DNA of 6,886 bases from JACJXF01 sp964349045 (GTDB taxonomy: Bacteria; Bacteroidota; Bacteroidia; Bacteroidales; GCA-2748055), in NCBI GenBank assembly GCA_964349045.1, contig CAYGFI010000212.1, positions 1 through 6,886 on the forward strand. The letters run 5' to 3'. A program made the translations under genes and the position numbers. The notes beneath the pieces are model-generated. The model was given only the letters and a program-made list of their open reading frames with translations. It was not told the DNA's origin and ran no database searches. The first letter of the stretch is position 1. Each line of letters starts with the position of its first letter. Shown in pieces: positions 1 through 6,700 of this stretch.

Positions 1-5
1 GTCGC

Positions 6-45
6 ATTTAAGTGAAATTGTTTTGCTCTTTACATTCACTTAAAT
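6..45. repeat. Perfect 11-bp inverted repeat upstream of the caspase-like gene
   Basis: ATTTAAGTGAA (6-16) and TTCACTTAAAT (35-45) are exact reverse complements separated by 18 nt. The stem is AT-rich and no T-run follows it directly on either strand, so it is a poor intrinsic terminator. It lies just upstream of a TAnnTTTG-like element (52-59). That position would suit an operator for a dimeric regulator, or the tail of a gene lying left of the window. The repeat is seen directly; any function is inference. The rest of the 105-nt leader holds no ORF I can support. Confidence 0.5.
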
Positions 46-51
46 ATTAAT

Positions 52-59
52 TATATTTG
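52..59 (+). promoter_or_regulatory. Candidate Bacteroidota -7 promoter element
   Basis: TATATTTG matches the Bacteroidota -7 consensus TAnnTTTG and lies 46 nt before the ATG at 106. There is no well-placed TTTG -33 element: the nearest, at 22-25, is about 26 nt upstream where roughly 19-21 is usual. TTTACA at 29-34 is an alternative with a 17-nt spacing. The tract is AT-rich, so a chance match is quite possible. The gene it would serve has no Shine-Dalgarno sequence (ACTACCCAGAT precedes the ATG), which is common in this phylum. Confidence 0.28.
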
Positions 60-105
60 TTTGTCTGAATATAAGAATAAATAGCAAAAAAATAACTACC
101 CAGAT

Positions 106-2448
106 ATGAAGAACTATGCAGTTTTATTAACAATTGTCCTGTCTATTTTGAGCATTGGAATATATGGACAGAATCCAAAGCAGAATTTGAAGGCTGGAGA
201 TGAATTTCTGAAGAATAATAAGATTGAAGACGCTATCGACCAGTATTCAAAGGCACTTCAGATTGAACCTGACAATACCAAAGCCTATACTCAGCGAGCT
301 CTGGCTTATTCGCGATTATCGAAATACAAGGAAGCAGCCGAAGATTACGACCGTGCATCTGTCTTTTTACCAAAGGACGAAAATAATTTTTTCAATGCTG
401 CAAAAATGTATTTTAATGTTGGAGATTATGAATCTTCATTGGAAAGGCTCAAAAAGTCACTTTTGCTTAAATCCAATTATATTGAAGCTCTTCAGCTTAA
501 GGTTGCTGTGCTTCTGAATCTCGGGAGGTACGATGAAGCCCTTGCAGATGCAAAAGCCGCCAACCGTTATAAGGAGACAGCTGAAAACTTTTTCTATTTA
601 GGTCTTGCAAACGAAAGGTTAGGCAAATTGGATGAAGCGGAAAAATCTTATCTTAAAGCTCTTTCCATAAAAAGTGATTACCAGGAGGCAATTATCCGTC
701 TTGCCGATCTCCTGAGAAAAGAAAAAAAGTATGATCTTGCTATCTCTTATATTAACAGGGCAATCCGGCAGGATAACAAATCAATTGAGTCATATCTGGT
801 AAGAAGCGAGATTTATGCCGAGCAACTTCAGTATCAATCATCGATCAATGATATTTCAACCATTATCTTACTAAAACCAGAAGATCCTGAAATGTATTTT
901 AAGCGTGGTGAGTTTTACCAGGGTTATACTCAGCATACCAATGCAATACTGGATTTTAATAAAGTCATTTCCCTCCAGCCGGAGAATGCTAAAGCATATT
1001 ACAAGAGGGCATATTCATATGAACAACTGTTGCAGTTTAAAGAGGCCATCAAGGATTATGAGATGCTTGCAAAGATGTCAAAGTACGATGCAGTAGCTCA
1101 GGAGTTACTTGCAGAAGCAAAAACCAGGCTTTTTGAACTGAATCGTGAAGAAAACAAACCTTCAGTTTCTATTGCTGAACCACTGGAAAAAGAAAATAAG
1201 GTGCTGGATGTGCCCAGAGGCGTTAATGTTCTGCCTCTTACTGGTAAGGTGAAGGACGAAAGCAACCTGAAATCTGTAGTTGTGAATAATTATACAATTC
1301 CATTTACACTTAAAGATGGGAGTTATGAATTTCTGGCAAGTGTGAACCTGAATAATTCCGAACAGGTACTTATTGAAGTAACAGATATTTACGATAATAT
1401 TGAAACATCAGTTTATTCTATCAGGAGAACAGAAGTTGCTCCCCCGGTAATCAGGATAATTGCCCCCTATGCATCTGATAATAACCTGGTTTATCTCGAC
1501 AGTAATGACCCTTCAATTTATATTGAGGGATCAATCAGCGATGAAAGCCGGATTGTTACAATTAGTATCGATGGAGTGCTGGCCAGTTATATACCTGATG
1601 ATTTGAATCCAACTTTTCAGGCAACTATTAATGTTTTAAATAAGAATAACTTTACTGTTAAGGCAAGGGACGAATTCGGGAACATTTCAGAACAAACCTT
1701 TACTCTTAATCGTGAGTCCGCTGATATTGCAGCAAATAATCCTATGGGAAAAACATGGGTGGTATTTATCGAAAATTCCAATTATGAAAATTTTGCATCT
1801 CTTGAAGGACCAGTGAAGGACATAACCTTGATGAAATCTGCATTATCTAAATACAGCATCCATAACTTCATCCAGAAAAAGAATATGACCAAACAGGATA
1901 TGGAGAAGTTTTTTGCTATAGAATTACGCGATTTACTGAGGAGCAACAGGGTTAACTCTATTTTAGTCTGGTACGCGGGACATGGTAAATATATTAATGA
2001 AGCAGGATATTGGGTACCTGTTGATGCAAACAGAGACGACGAATTTACCTATTTCAATATTAACGCCTTAAAAGCTTCCATGCAATCTTACCCCAAGGAA
2101 GTTACACATACTCTGGTGATTACTGATGCATGTGAATCCGGACCCAGTTTCTACCAGGCAATGCGAGGCGCTTCAGATATTAAATCCTGCGACGATTGGA
2201 CGGCTACAAGACTAAAATCCTCGCAGGTGTTTTCATCGGCCGGTTATGAACTGGCTATTGATAATAGCCAGTTTACCAAAACATTTGCTAACGTATTGGA
2301 AAATAACGCGGATGCATGTATCCCCATTGAGAGTGTTGTTCAAAAAGTCACCACTGCTGTTACTAAAAGCAATCAGCAAAAACCTCAATTTGGTAAGATT
2401 GCCGGTTTGCAGGATGAGAACGGAACTTTCTTCTTTATGACTAAATAA
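106..2448 (+). CDS. Exported TPR / Ig-like / caspase-like (C14) protein
   Basis: Predicted exported protein of 780 aa with a C-terminal caspase/metacaspase-type cysteine peptidase domain. Residues 1-21 form a signal peptide (MKNYAVLLTIVLSILSIGIYG, probable cleavage after Gly21, no lipobox Cys). About nine TPR motifs fill residues 26-328, with typical features such as A-LQIEPDN and A--LQPENAKAYYKRA. Two Ig-like beta units follow, about 368-441 and 446-536, ending in matching motifs DIYDN and DEFGN. The caspase-like domain spans about 548-778, with probable catalytic His626 in WYAGHG and Cys676 in TDACESG, so the dyad is intact. TPRs usually mediate protein contacts; the substrate is unknown. 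I see no membrane anchor and no type IX C-terminal sorting domain, so a soluble periplasmic location is the simplest reading. The ATG at 106 is chosen because the signal peptide begins there. The gene ends in tandem stops TAA-TAG, 11 nt before the sensor-phosphatase gene, with which it is probably cotranscribed. Architecture is clear; biological role is not. Confidence 0.93.
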   Translation: MKNYAVLLTIVLSILSIGIYGQNPKQNLKAGDEFLKNNKIEDAIDQYSKALQIEPDNTKAYTQRALAYSRLSKYKEAAEDYDRASVFLPKDENNFFNAAKMYFNVGDYESSLERLKKSLLLKSNYIEALQLKVAVLLNLGRYDEALADAKAANRYKETAENFFYLGLANERLGKLDEAEKSYLKALSIKSDYQEAIIRLADLLRKEKKYDLAISYINRAIRQDNKSIESYLVRSEIYAEQLQYQSSINDISTIILLKPEDPEMYFKRGEFYQGYTQHTNAILDFNKVISLQPENAKAYYKRAYSYEQLLQFKEAIKDYEMLAKMSKYDAVAQELLAEAKTRLFELNREENKPSVSIAEPLEKENKVLDVPRGVNVLPLTGKVKDESNLKSVVVNNYTIPFTLKDGSYEFLASVNLNNSEQVLIEVTDIYDNIETSVYSIRRTEVAPPVIRIIAPYASDNNLVYLDSNDPSIYIEGSISDESRIVTISIDGVLASYIPDDLNPTFQATINVLNKNNFTVKARDEFGNISEQTFTLNRESADIAANNPMGKTWVVFIENSNYENFASLEGPVKDITLMKSALSKYSIHNFIQKKNMTKQDMEKFFAIELRDLLRSNRVNSILVWYAGHGKYINEAGYWVPVDANRDDEFTYFNINALKASMQSYPKEVTHTLVITDACESGPSFYQAMRGASDIKSCDDWTATRLKSSQVFSSAGYELAIDNSQFTKTFANVLENNADACIPIESVVQKVTTAVTKSNQQKPQFGKIAGLQDENGTFFFMTK

Positions 2449-2459
2449 TAGAATTGAAT

Positions 2460-5400
2460 ATGATACTCAAATATACCCGGTTAATTAAAAAAATTATTCG
2501 CCCCAACCGGCGAATAATTTTTTTTTATACCCTCTTGTTCTCTTTAAGTACTATTTATGCCCAGAATTACTACTTTGACTCTTATGGTGTTACTGAAGGG
2601 CTTGCTCAATCTACTGTCTATGATATTATCCAGGATCAGAACGATTACTTATGGTTGGGTACCCGTGCAGGAGTAAGCCGTTTTAATGGAAAGGAATTTG
2701 TAAACTATTCCGTTGAAAACGGTATGGCAGAGAATGGGGTGCGGGTGATTTTCAGGGATGAGGATAATATTATTTGGTTCGGTCATAGTGGTGGTGGAGT
2801 TAGTACCTACGATGGCCGGGAATTTCATGTATTTTCTGCTCCCGGAGAAATTTTTTCAAGTGATGTTACCGGTATCCTTCGGGATCATGACGGGAATTTA
2901 TGGATTTGCTCTGAGCTTTCCGGAGTGGTCAAAATCACTAAAACCGGAAAAGGGCTTAAAGATTCTGAATATGAGCGATATATCGGAAACCGTTTAAGTG
3001 ACAGGGTTTTTGGCGTTTACCTTTCAAAAAACGGTACGGTTTATTTCATTACTGATGCATTTATAAAATACTATAAACCCATTGAGAATAGCTTCGTTAA
3101 TCTTGACCTTGTCGGTATGCCTTCCTTTTTCCTGATTACCTGTATGTATGAGGATTCAGAAAGCAACCTCTGGTTTGGAACTTTCCATGGCGGATTGTAT
3201 AAATACGAATCGTCAATAGATTCATTCATAATCTTCGATATTCGTGATGGTCTCGCTTCTAATTGGATTTCAGCTATTTCTGAAGACCATAATGGTAGTT
3301 TCTGGGTGGGTACATTTGGAGGAGGAATTACACTTATCAGCGATAAAGGGCTGAAAACCTTTAATGTTGATAATGGCTTAAATGATTTAAATATCAGGAG
3401 ATTAACTGAAGACCAGGAAGGAAATATGCTAATAGGCACCCACGAACACGGTTTGTCTATTTTTAAGGGAGAGCAGTTTGTTTCTTACTCTAAAGATGAA
3501 GGCCTGTTAAATCCTCAGATATGGTCTGTAATTCAAGACAAATCAGGTAAGTTTTGGTTTGGTACTAATGAAGGTATATCAATTTTTGATGAACTCCGAC
3601 CTGCAGACAAACAGTTCACTGACTTTCCCAGGTTGAAAGGGAAACCCATAAGAATGATAAAAGCTGACAACCAGGAAAGAGTCTGGATCAGTGTTGATAA
3701 GGAAGGAATTTTTACCTATTCTATTAAAACATCTTCATTTACTTACGAGCCTAAACTTAATTCCTATTTATCCCAGTTGATTGCAACCGCCCTTGAAACT
3801 GATAAAAATGGGAGGATATGGGCAGGTACTTTAGACGGACTTGTTTCATATGATTACGATTCCCGTGAGGTTAATTATTATACGCAGACATCCGGCCTTC
3901 CGGGTAATGATATAACTGCATTATTCTGTGACAGTAAAAACCGGTTATGGATTGGTTGCCGGGGTGAAGGGCTTGCCATATATTCAGATTCTGTTTTTAC
4001 AACACCCGGTTTTGGCGAAACTTTTACAGCAAATTGCATGGTGGAAGATATCCAGGGAAAATTGTGGGTTGGAACTGAGGCACAGGGAGTATTTGTTCTT
4101 GATCCCATATCAAAAAAGATTGTAAAAAATTTTAAAGAAAGTGATGGCCTGCTCGGAAACCTGATAAATCTTCTGAATATTGATGAGCAAAACAACGTTT
4201 ATATTGGCACAAACAAGGGATTAAACATATATAATCCGGAAAAGGATAAACTTTTCACTTATACTGAAAAAAATGGGTTTATCGGAATAGAGACTAAAGC
4301 AAATTCAAGCTTCCGGGATTCACATGGCCGTTTATGGTTTGGAACTGTTGCAGGAGTAAACCGTTTTGATCCCGGAATTCAACGTAAAATCAATCCAAAT
4401 CCCCTTACGCATATTATTGGACTGAAGGTTAATCTTAAAGAAAGGGACTTCGAATCAGGTTTAATACTTAAACACACAGAAAATGATGTTGTTATTGATT
4501 ATATAAGTATTTGTCTTACAAATCCTGATGCGGTAAAATACAAAATTAAACTTGATGGAGCCGACAGCGATTGGCGTATTACAACTCAAACATCAGTCAC
4601 CTATCCTGCTCTAAGCCCCAAAAAATATTCCTTTCATCTTATGGCTCAGAACAGTGAAGGTCTTTGGAATAGCGAGCCAATAGTTTTTCAATTTCAGATC
4701 AACCCGCCTTTTTATAAAACCTGGTGGTTTATTCTGATCTGTATCTTTGCAGGAGCAAGTGTGATAGCCGTTTATATAAAAGTCAGGGAGTCAAATCTGA
4801 TTCGTGAAAAGCAGATACTGGAAGAAAAAGTAATTGAGAGAACTGCCGAAGTGGTGGCACAAAAGGAGGAACTTGCTCAAAAGAATAAAGATATCACCGA
4901 TAGTATCCGGTACGCGAAACGAATTCAGTTTGCAATTCTCCCGGCTGAGCTTCCTTTCTCAGATACATTTATTCTGTTTAAACCGAAAGATATTGTTAGC
5001 GGTGATTTTTACTGGCTTGATGTGGCAGGTGATCTTGAATTTCTTGCCGCTGTTGATTGTACAGGTCACGGAGTTCCGGGAGCATTTATGTCAATAATCG
5101 GGTATAATTCCCTGAATAAAATTGTAAGAGAGCACAGTATTTATAAACCATCAGATATTCTTGACAGGTTGAATTATGAAGTTATTGCAAACCTTCAAAG
5201 AACCGACTCCGAAGGTGGAGCTATTCAGGATGGAATGGACATGTCGCTGATTTGTTATAATAAAAAAACCGGGCTCCTCCAGTTTGCAGGAGCTTTTAAT
5301 CCGCTTTGGATGGTCCGGAAAGGAGTGCTTGACGAAATCAAAGCCGATCGCTTTCCGATTGGACGTTCAAAACTCGATACAGAAAAGAAATTTACCAATG

Positions 5401-5639
5401 TCGAAATTCAAATGCAAAAAGGTGATACGATATATTTCTTTTCAGATGGATTCGCGGACCAGTTTGGAGGCGAAAGCGGTAAAAAGTTTAAGACTAAACC
5501 CATGAAAGATTTAATTCTTGCCATACAGGATTTTTCCATGAATAAGCAAAAAGATGTTCTGGAACTTGCACTTGAAACATGGAGAGGTGAAATTGAGCAG
5601 GTGGATGATATTTTGGTAATCGGACGCAAATTCAATTAA
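2460..5639 (+). CDS. Propeller / Y_Y_Y sensor with SpoIIE-type PP2C phosphatase
   Basis: Transmembrane sensor of 1059 aa that should dephosphorylate a Ser/Thr-phosphorylated protein, by analogy with RsbU/SpoIIE acting on STAS anti-sigma antagonists. Residues 1-34 are a signal peptide with basic residues (RPNRR), a hydrophobic core and cleavage near Ala34. About 14 Reg_prop repeats of the LW-GT--G type (for example LWLGTRAG, FWVGTFGG, LWFGTVAG) run over 60-635, enough for two seven-bladed propellers. A Y_Y_Y domain covers about 673-746, a single membrane helix 754-773, and a charged coiled coil 776-813. The PP2C domain follows to the end, with likely metal ligands Asp849 (SGDFYW), Asp866 (VDCTGHG), Asp996 (SDGF) and Asp1049/1050 (DDILVIG). 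All are present, so it looks active. There is no histidine kinase, receiver or HTH domain, unlike many propeller hybrids. The start is ATG 2460; TTG at 2454 in the same frame would add two residues. No STAS, anti-sigma or kinase partner is encoded in the window. Confidence 0.94.
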   Translation: MILKYTRLIKKIIRPNRRIIFFYTLLFSLSTIYAQNYYFDSYGVTEGLAQSTVYDIIQDQNDYLWLGTRAGVSRFNGKEFVNYSVENGMAENGVRVIFRDEDNIIWFGHSGGGVSTYDGREFHVFSAPGEIFSSDVTGILRDHDGNLWICSELSGVVKITKTGKGLKDSEYERYIGNRLSDRVFGVYLSKNGTVYFITDAFIKYYKPIENSFVNLDLVGMPSFFLITCMYEDSESNLWFGTFHGGLYKYESSIDSFIIFDIRDGLASNWISAISEDHNGSFWVGTFGGGITLISDKGLKTFNVDNGLNDLNIRRLTEDQEGNMLIGTHEHGLSIFKGEQFVSYSKDEGLLNPQIWSVIQDKSGKFWFGTNEGISIFDELRPADKQFTDFPRLKGKPIRMIKADNQERVWISVDKEGIFTYSIKTSSFTYEPKLNSYLSQLIATALETDKNGRIWAGTLDGLVSYDYDSREVNYYTQTSGLPGNDITALFCDSKNRLWIGCRGEGLAIYSDSVFTTPGFGETFTANCMVEDIQGKLWVGTEAQGVFVLDPISKKIVKNFKESDGLLGNLINLLNIDEQNNVYIGTNKGLNIYNPEKDKLFTYTEKNGFIGIETKANSSFRDSHGRLWFGTVAGVNRFDPGIQRKINPNPLTHIIGLKVNLKERDFESGLILKHTENDVVIDYISICLTNPDAVKYKIKLDGADSDWRITTQTSVTYPALSPKKYSFHLMAQNSEGLWNSEPIVFQFQINPPFYKTWWFILICIFAGASVIAVYIKVRESNLIREKQILEEKVIERTAEVVAQKEELAQKNKDITDSIRYAKRIQFAILPAELPFSDTFILFKPKDIVSGDFYWLDVAGDLEFLAAVDCTGHGVPGAFMSIIGYNSLNKIVREHSIYKPSDILDRLNYEVIANLQRTDSEGGAIQDGMDMSLICYNKKTGLLQFAGAFNPLWMVRKGVLDEIKADRFPIGRSKLDTEKKFTNVEIQMQKGDTIYFFSDGFADQFGGESGKKFKTKPMKDLILAIQDFSMNKQKDVLELALETWRGEIEQVDDILVIGRKFN
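2487..2526 (+). terminator. Intragenic hairpin with T-run, terminator-like
   Basis: AAAAAAATTATTCGCC (2487-2502) pairs perfectly with 2509-2524 around the loop CCAACC. This gives a 16-bp stem with a GGCG/CGCC core, followed by a T-run that spans 2518-2526. It has the form of an intrinsic terminator and, because the left arm begins with seven A, could work in both directions. It lies inside codons 10-23 of the sensor-phosphatase gene, which encode the basic and early hydrophobic part of the signal peptide. It may be a conditional terminator or attenuator that is opened by ribosomes starting at 2460. The structure is seen directly; the activity is inference. Confidence 0.6.
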
Positions 5640-6229
5640 TCCTCAAATGCAGCGAATTTAAGGGCATTGCCATCCCAGTGGGGAGCATTTTCTATGGCGG
5701 GAATTACCTCAGAAGGTGCATCAACTATTTGCCAGATTTCCTTATGAATATGCCTCATAAATCTCTCTTCCATCATTTTATGAAAGAATTCATTCAAATG
5801 ATTATAATATCCTGCTGTATTGAGAATTACGATGGGGGCTAAAAACTGTCCCAGTTGCTTCAGGGTAATAACTTCTGTCAGTTCTTCCAGGGTTCCTACT
5901 CCTCCCGGTAAAGCAACGACAGCATCAACATCATGGATCATCATATTTTTACGCTGATGCATAGTCTCAACTTCAATCATTTCAGTAACCCTGGAATGTG
6001 ACCAGTTCATTTTTTTCATGAACTGAGGGATTATACCGGTAATCCCACCTCCCCCGGAAATAATCGTATCGGCCATATGTCCCATCAATCCGGCTGCTCC
6101 CCCTCCATATACAACATGAATATTGTTTTCAACAAATATTTTTCCTAATAATCCGGCATCCCTGAAATAGATCTTGTCTATCCCGGGACTGGAAGCGCAA
6201 AAAACGCAGACTTTTTTTACCGGATTCAT
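5636..6229 (-). CDS. LOG-family protein (TIGR00730, Rossmann fold)
   Basis: Predicted cytoplasmic nucleotide 5'-monophosphate phosphoribohydrolase of the LOG (formerly 'lysine decarboxylase-like') family, 197 aa, close to the usual length of about 190. Characterised LOG enzymes release the base from cytokinin riboside 5'-monophosphate; in bacteria like this one the physiological substrate is uncertain. Visible motifs are VCVFCASSPG near the N-terminus, the Rossmann loop YGGGAAGLMG (41-50), MHQRKNMM (90-97, containing conserved Arg93 and Lys94), and the signature PGGVGTLEE (108-116). The chosen start is ATG at 6229, directly before the conserved first beta strand. A TTG at 6301 would add 24 residues not expected in the family. 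The gene follows trxA in the same direction after a 92-nt gap that contains a 9-bp inverted repeat. Its TAA overlaps the stop of the convergent sensor gene by 4 nt. Family assignment is firm. Confidence 0.93.
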   Translation of the reverse strand: MNPVKKVCVFCASSPGIDKIYFRDAGLLGKIFVENNIHVVYGGGAAGLMGHMADTIISGGGGITGIIPQFMKKMNWSHSRVTEMIEVETMHQRKNMMIHDVDAVVALPGGVGTLEELTEVITLKQLGQFLAPIVILNTAGYYNHLNEFFHKMMEERFMRHIHKEIWQIVDAPSEVIPAIENAPHWDGNALKFAAFED

Positions 6230-6245
6230 CGGGGAAGTGCCAAAA

Positions 6246-6303
6246 GTTTGAAGTGCCTGAAGTTTTAACCACAATAACTTTAAGCACTCAATATACTTCA
6301 AAC
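6246..6303 (-). repeat. 9-bp inverted repeat in the trxA-LOG gap
   Basis: GTTTGAAGT (6246-6254) and ACTTCAAAC (6295-6303) are exact reverse complements separated by 40 nt, just upstream of the ATG of the LOG gene. On the minus strand the motif GGCACTTC occurs twice (around 6233-6240 and 6250-6257), and an extra ACTTCA lies in the loop, so alternative pairings are possible. It could be a weak leader structure or simply chance. There is no T-run suited to a terminator and no clear promoter in the gap. The remainder of 6230-6321 holds nothing else I can support. Confidence 0.35.
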
Positions 6304-6321
6304 TCCTTACGTCTCAATTAT

Positions 6322-6639
6322 CTATAACAATGCTTCCAACTTATTGACAAGAGTACTTTTAGCAACTGCACCGACTTGTTTATCAGCAACTACACCGTTT
6401 TTAAAATACAAAATAGTTGGAATATTCCGTATGCCAAACTTCTGGGTAACGCCGGGATTACTATCTACATCAAGTTTTCCGACAATGGCTTTACCTTTGA
6501 AATCATCACCGATTTCGCTAACTATCGGACCGACCATTCTGCAGGGGCCACACCATTCTGCCCAAAAATCAACGATAACGGGTTTATCTGATTTAAGGAC
6601 CATTTCTTCGAAGTTGCTGTCTGTTAATTCAATTGCCAT
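6322..6639 (-). CDS. trxA: Thioredoxin
   Basis: Cytoplasmic thioredoxin of 105 aa, which reduces protein disulfides and is itself recycled by thioredoxin reductase. The active site is WAEWCGPC with redox cysteines Cys30 and Cys33. Asp24 in VDFW matches the buried Asp of E. coli thioredoxin, and the cis-proline is Pro74 in NIPT. The FKNG turn and C-terminal helix are normal, and the length is close to the family's 105-110 aa. There is no signal peptide, which separates it from TlpA/ResA-like exported relatives. The start is ATG at 6639; an in-frame extension to 6696 would run through the hairpin after the upstream gene and has no counterpart in the family. No Shine-Dalgarno sequence is seen. 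The gene lies 61 nt downstream of the probable dnaE end. It may use its own promoter and may be cotranscribed with the LOG gene. Confidence 0.96.
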   Translation of the reverse strand: MAIELTDSNFEEMVLKSDKPVIVDFWAEWCGPCRMVGPIVSEIGDDFKGKAIVGKLDVDSNPGVTQKFGIRNIPTILYFKNGVVADKQVGAVAKSTLVNKLEALL

Positions 6640-6659
6640 AACAAAATTATTTAAGTTGA

Positions 6660-6667
6660 CAAAATTA
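6660..6667 (-). promoter_or_regulatory. Candidate -7 promoter element for trxA
   Basis: On the minus strand TAATTTTG (6667 down to 6660) matches TAnnTTTG and lies 20 nt before the trxA ATG. A second identical TAATTTTG is at 6649-6642, only 2 nt before the start codon. No convincing TTTG -33 element is visible, because the upstream position falls in the hairpin/T-run. In such AT-rich sequence one or both copies may be chance. Confidence 0.28.
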
Positions 6668-6672
6668 AAAAT

Positions 6673-6694
6673 AAAAAAAGCATTGCTGAAATGC
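6673..6694 (-). terminator. Weak intrinsic terminator after probable dnaE
   Basis: Read on the minus strand, GCATT-TCAGC-AATGC (6694-6680) forms a 5-bp stem with a 5-nt loop, followed at once by seven T (6679-6673). It begins 6 nt after the stop codon of the upstream gene, which is where a terminator would sit. The stem is short, so termination may be partial and allow read-through into trxA. Confidence 0.45.
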
Positions 6695-6700
6695 ATTTAA

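Noticed and set aside
2525..2560. A later start for the sensor gene placed after the hairpin, which would make the hairpin intergenic
   Set aside because: There is no in-frame ATG or GTG there, and starting at the in-frame TTG (2535) would remove most of a convincing signal peptide that the exported propeller needs.
3071..3439. Minus-strand open frame of 122 codons opposite the propeller region, and a similar one at 3878-4195
   Set aside because: Both lie fully inside the well-supported sensor gene, show no recognisable domain, and have Ser/Pro-rich, low-complexity translations typical of antisense frames.
2630..4370. Possible DNA tandem repeats behind the recurring LW-GT motifs
   Set aside because: The repeats are at the protein level only; the codons are well diverged, as expected for propeller blades rather than recent DNA duplication.
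6230..6301. Extension of the LOG protein to a TTG start at 6301
   Set aside because: The added 24 residues are not expected in the family, the start is TTG, and the conserved N-terminal strand begins right after the ATG at 6229.
6303..6308. AAGGAG on the minus strand, resembling a Shine-Dalgarno site
   Set aside because: It ends 1 nt before the unlikely TTG and has no ATG or GTG at a usual distance downstream; other genes here have no Shine-Dalgarno sequence.
6640..6696. N-terminal extension of thioredoxin to an ATG at 6696
   Set aside because: It would translate through the hairpin and T-run after dnaE and gives a Phe/Asn-rich stretch absent from thioredoxins; the ATG at 6639 gives the normal length.
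6344..6700. Plus-strand open frame of 118 codons opposite trxA
   Set aside because: It is an antisense shadow of the thioredoxin gene; the translation has no family features.
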